From positions 1-6,404 of the forward strand of contig JAFAZL010000664.1 in NCBI GenBank assembly GCA_019239815.1: DNA of 6,404 nt, read 5' to 3'. A program made the translations under genes and the position numbers. Numbering within the stretch: position 1 is the stretch's first letter; each line of letters starts with the position of its first letter. The DNA is from Acidobacteriota bacterium (lineage in GTDB: Bacteria > Acidobacteriota > Terriglobia > Acidoferrales > UBA7541). Positions 4,595 through 6,404 of the stretch are shown here, one piece after another. A model generated the notes under the pieces. It did not search any database. It was not told the origin of the DNA and was given only the letters and a program-made list of their open reading frames with translations.

Positions 4595-5827
4595 TCAGGA
4601 TGTCGCGGCTCGCGTTGTGCTGACAACTTCTGGCGCATCACGCAAGCGTTCGAGGTGAGGACGCACAGAGTGCGACACAAATCCATCGCGATCAAGGAAT
4701 TCGGGATACAGCGCCAAGCGCTCGCGAAGGACGAAGCCGCGAGAGTTCGTTTCAGATTCCAGTTTGGCGATTTGCGGCCAAGCGGCTTCGGGATTGATGT
4801 GATCTTTCGTGACCGGAGAGATTCCGCCCCAATCGTTGATTCCGGCGTCAAGCAAACGCGGGAAATCAGAGTAGCTGAGATTTGGCGGCGCCTGAATATT
4901 CATGTCTGGACAGAGAATGAGCCGCGCGACAGCGATCGTCCTCAACATGTCTTCCATCGTCGGCTCGATGTGATGCGCCATAGGTATGTCTGGCTTGGCG
5001 CGAAAATTCTGGATGATGACTTCCTGAATGTGGCCGTACTTCTCGTGCATGTCGTGAATTGCCAGCAACGAATCCACACGTTCTTCGAGCGTTTCGCCGA
5101 TGCCGATCAGAATTCCCGTAGTAAATGCGACCGAAAGTTTGCCGGCTTCTTCCATGGTCCGCAGACGCAGCGCCGGAACTTTGTCGGGCGCTTTCGCGTG
5201 AGGCAGATCGCCGCGCATCAGGCGGGCGCTCACGGTCTCGAGCATCAGGCCAACGCTCGCATTGGAGTCTTTCAGCCGCGCGAGGATGTTCGCGTCCATC
5301 ACGCCTGGATTGGAGTGAGGGAGCAAGCCAGTTTCGTTGAGAACTCGCTCGCACATCGCCGCGAGGTAGTCGAGCGTGCGTGTGAAACCCTGCTTGCTCA
5401 GGAAGTCGCGCGCTTCAGGAAAGATTCGTTCAGGTTGATCGCCCAGCGAGAACAGCGCTTCTTTGCAGCCCGCGCGGCGGCCTTGCTCGGCCACGGCGAG
5501 AACTTCGTCGGGTGTCATGAAATGAGCGCCGAGTTGGCCCGGATCTTTGCGGAAGGTGCAGTAGCCGCAGTAGTCGCGGCAGAGTGTGGTGAGCGGAATG
5601 AAAACTTTTTTCGAGAAGGTAATGGTGTTGCCCTTCCCTTTTGCGCGGAGGGTTGTTGCGGCGGAGAGAAGTTCGTCCAAGGGCGCGGTTTGAAGCAGTT
5701 CGATGGCCGTGGCGCGATCGACCGGTGCGTTGGTCGAAAGCACTTCGCGCTCGGATCCTTCGCTTCGCTCAGTATGACAAGTCGTTTTGATTTGTGATGA
5801 AGAAGACATTTGTGGCGAAGAAGACAT
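4595..5827 (-). CDS. cofG: CofG, radical-SAM subunit of F0 (7,8-didemethyl-8-hydroxy-5-deazariboflavin) synthase
   Basis: CofG closes the deazaflavin ring of F0, using the adduct CofH makes from tyrosine and the ribityl-aminouracil intermediate of riboflavin synthesis. The radical-SAM cluster motif is CRDYCGYC (Cys83, Cys87, Cys90), followed by TFRKDPGQ, which marks CofG rather than CofH. Later motifs also fit: EALFSLGDQPE (123-133), HSNPGVM (171-177), GILIGIGET (238-246), IIQNFRAKPD (271-280) and NDWGGISPVTKDHINPE (331-347). It is a stand-alone protein of 410 residues, not a CofG-CofH fusion (FbiC). The start is uncertain. ATG 5827 gives an N-terminus made of a duplicated MSSSPQ/MSSSSQ and a translated interspersed repeat (CHTERSEGSE); AGG lies 9 nt before it. 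A second ATG is at 5809 and an in-frame GTG at 5743 (382 residues) would avoid the repeat. It lies 35 nt after the carbonic-anhydrase-like gene and 18 nt before cofD. Confidence 0.93.
   Translation of the reverse strand: MSSSPQMSSSSQIKTTCHTERSEGSEREVLSTNAPVDRATAIELLQTAPLDELLSAATTLRAKGKGNTITFSKKVFIPLTTLCRDYCGYCTFRKDPGQLGAHFMTPDEVLAVAEQGRRAGCKEALFSLGDQPERIFPEARDFLSKQGFTRTLDYLAAMCERVLNETGLLPHSNPGVMDANILARLKDSNASVGLMLETVSARLMRGDLPHAKAPDKVPALRLRTMEEAGKLSVAFTTGILIGIGETLEERVDSLLAIHDMHEKYGHIQEVIIQNFRAKPDIPMAHHIEPTMEDMLRTIAVARLILCPDMNIQAPPNLSYSDFPRLLDAGINDWGGISPVTKDHINPEAAWPQIAKLESETNSRGFVLRERLALYPEFLDRDGFVSHSVRPHLERLRDAPEVVSTTRAATS
5753..5779 (-). repeat. Interspersed repeat, copy 2, inside the cofG 5' end
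   Basis: On the minus strand this reads TGTCATACTGAGCG, then AA, then GCGAAGGATC and C, matching both arms of the copy at 865-903 with one mismatch. In the cofG frame it encodes CHTERSEGS, a translation typical of this repeat when it falls in a reading frame. It lies 10 nt upstream of the candidate GTG start at 5743. Confidence 0.75.
5792..5827 (-). repeat. 18-bp tandem direct repeat at the cofG start
   Basis: ATGTCTTCTTCGCCACAA (5827 down to 5810) is followed directly by ATGTCTTCTTCATCACAA (5809 down to 5792), 16 of 18 identical. Each copy begins with an in-frame ATG, so the start codon itself is duplicated. The pattern fits a recent slippage or unequal duplication of the start region. Confidence 0.8.
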
Positions 5828-5862
5828 CGATCAATGCCTAGTATCCTGATGCTCAGCGAGTG

Positions 5863-6404
5863 TTACTCGTTGCGGGCAATGGTTTTGTCGCCGGTCGCGG
5901 AGGCGGCTTCGTCGCGGTAAATATTTTTGTAGGCTACGTAGCGGCGCGCGTATTCATCGATGCTGGCCTGATCGATACCCGTGAGCTGACGCTTGATTTT
6001 TGCGGGATGGCCGACGACCAGGCTGCCCGGTGGAATCTGCATTCGCTCCAGAATGAGCGCGCCGGCGGCTACGATACTGCCTTCGCCGATAGTCACTCCA
6101 TTCAGAATGATCGAGCCCATGCCGATGAGGCAGCGATTCGCGATCGTGCAGCCATGCAGACAGACTTTATGCCCTACGGTCACATCGTCGCCGAGAATCA
6201 GCGGATATTCATCGCGCATAACGTGGAGAACCGAGCCATCTTGAATATTTGTGCGCGCTCCGATGCGAATGTAGTTCACGTCGCCACGCACGACCGTGAG
6301 CGGCCAGATGCTCGAGTCTTCGCCGATCTTTACGTCGCCGATAACGATGGCGGCCGGATCGATGTACGCCGATTTGGCGATTTCAGGAAGCTTTCCTCTA
6401 TAGG
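5863..6404 (-). CDS. Gamma-class carbonic-anhydrase-like hexapeptide-repeat protein, 5' partial
   Basis: The frame is open from the right edge (last full codon 6400-6402) to a TAA at 5863-5865, giving 179 visible residues. The fragment begins YRGKLPEIAKSAYIDPAA, which in relatives lies only a few residues after the initiator, so almost the whole gene is here. A left-handed beta helix of hexapeptide repeats follows (VIGDVKIGEDSSIWPLTVVRGD, then YIRIGARTNIQDGSVLHV). Three zinc-ligand histidines are present: His60 in SVLHV, and His78 and His83 in VGHKVCLHGC, matching the spacing of the Cam-type trimer. The C-terminus is helical. Such YrdA/PaaY-like proteins are often poor or inactive carbonic anhydrases, and some are thioesterase- or CoA-linked, so activity is unproven. 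The gene runs into cofG with a 35-nt gap and is probably co-transcribed; a functional link to F420 is not evident. Confidence 0.88.
   Translation of the reverse strand, partial: YRGKLPEIAKSAYIDPAAIVIGDVKIGEDSSIWPLTVVRGDVNYIRIGARTNIQDGSVLHVMRDEYPLILGDDVTVGHKVCLHGCTIANRCLIGMGSIILNGVTIGEGSIVAAGALILERMQIPPGSLVVGHPAKIKRQLTGIDQASIDEYARRYVAYKNIYRDEAASATGDKTIARNE

Noticed and set aside
4400..5797. A 465-residue open frame on the plus strand spanning cofG and part of cofD
   Set aside because: It lies antisense to two strongly supported genes, crosses their boundary, and its translation is rich in Arg, His and Phe with no recognisable motif. It is a GC-driven shadow.

Overview
The window is bacterial chromosomal DNA: GC-rich, densely coded on both strands, with short intergenic gaps. 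My best guess for the source is a soil-type Acidobacteriota (Terriglobia-like) genome. That rests on recalled resemblance only: the interspersed 'TGTCAT-CTGAGCG...GCGAAGGATC' and 'TGTAGGGGCG' palindromic repeats and the general protein character. No marker gene proves it.

Layout. Positions 1-845 (+) hold the C-terminal part of a membrane-anchored family 2 glycosyltransferase whose start is off the window. A 445-nt gap (846-1290) follows, containing an interspersed repeat and two structured stretches. Positions 1291-2031 (+) encode a compact tryptophan 2,3-dioxygenase. It converges across a 199-nt gap, bounded by inverted repeats, with a flavin-reductase-like protein at 2231-2752 (-). A 159-nt divergent region separates that gene from npdG (NADPH:F420 oxidoreductase) at 2912-3586 (+). 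npdG ends 9 nt from the end of cofD (3596-4576, -). Upstream of cofD on the same strand lie cofG (4595-5827) and a gamma-class carbonic-anhydrase-like hexapeptide protein (5863-6404, cut by the right edge). The order of transcription is therefore gamma-CA, cofG, cofD.

The central theme is the deazaflavin cofactor F420. CofG is the radical-SAM half of F0 synthase. CofD attaches the phospho-lactyl/phosphoenolpyruvyl moiety to F0. NpdG moves hydride between F420 and NADP(H). CofH, CofC and CofE, also needed for F420, are not in the window and should lie elsewhere or upstream. The genes are known families. What is less ordinary is a stand-alone CofG rather than a CofG-CofH fusion, the tail-to-tail packing of npdG and cofD, and a cofG N-terminus that appears built from an 18-bp tandem duplication plus an interspersed repeat. 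I found no CRISPR array, tRNA, rRNA, transposase or clearly novel multi-gene system.
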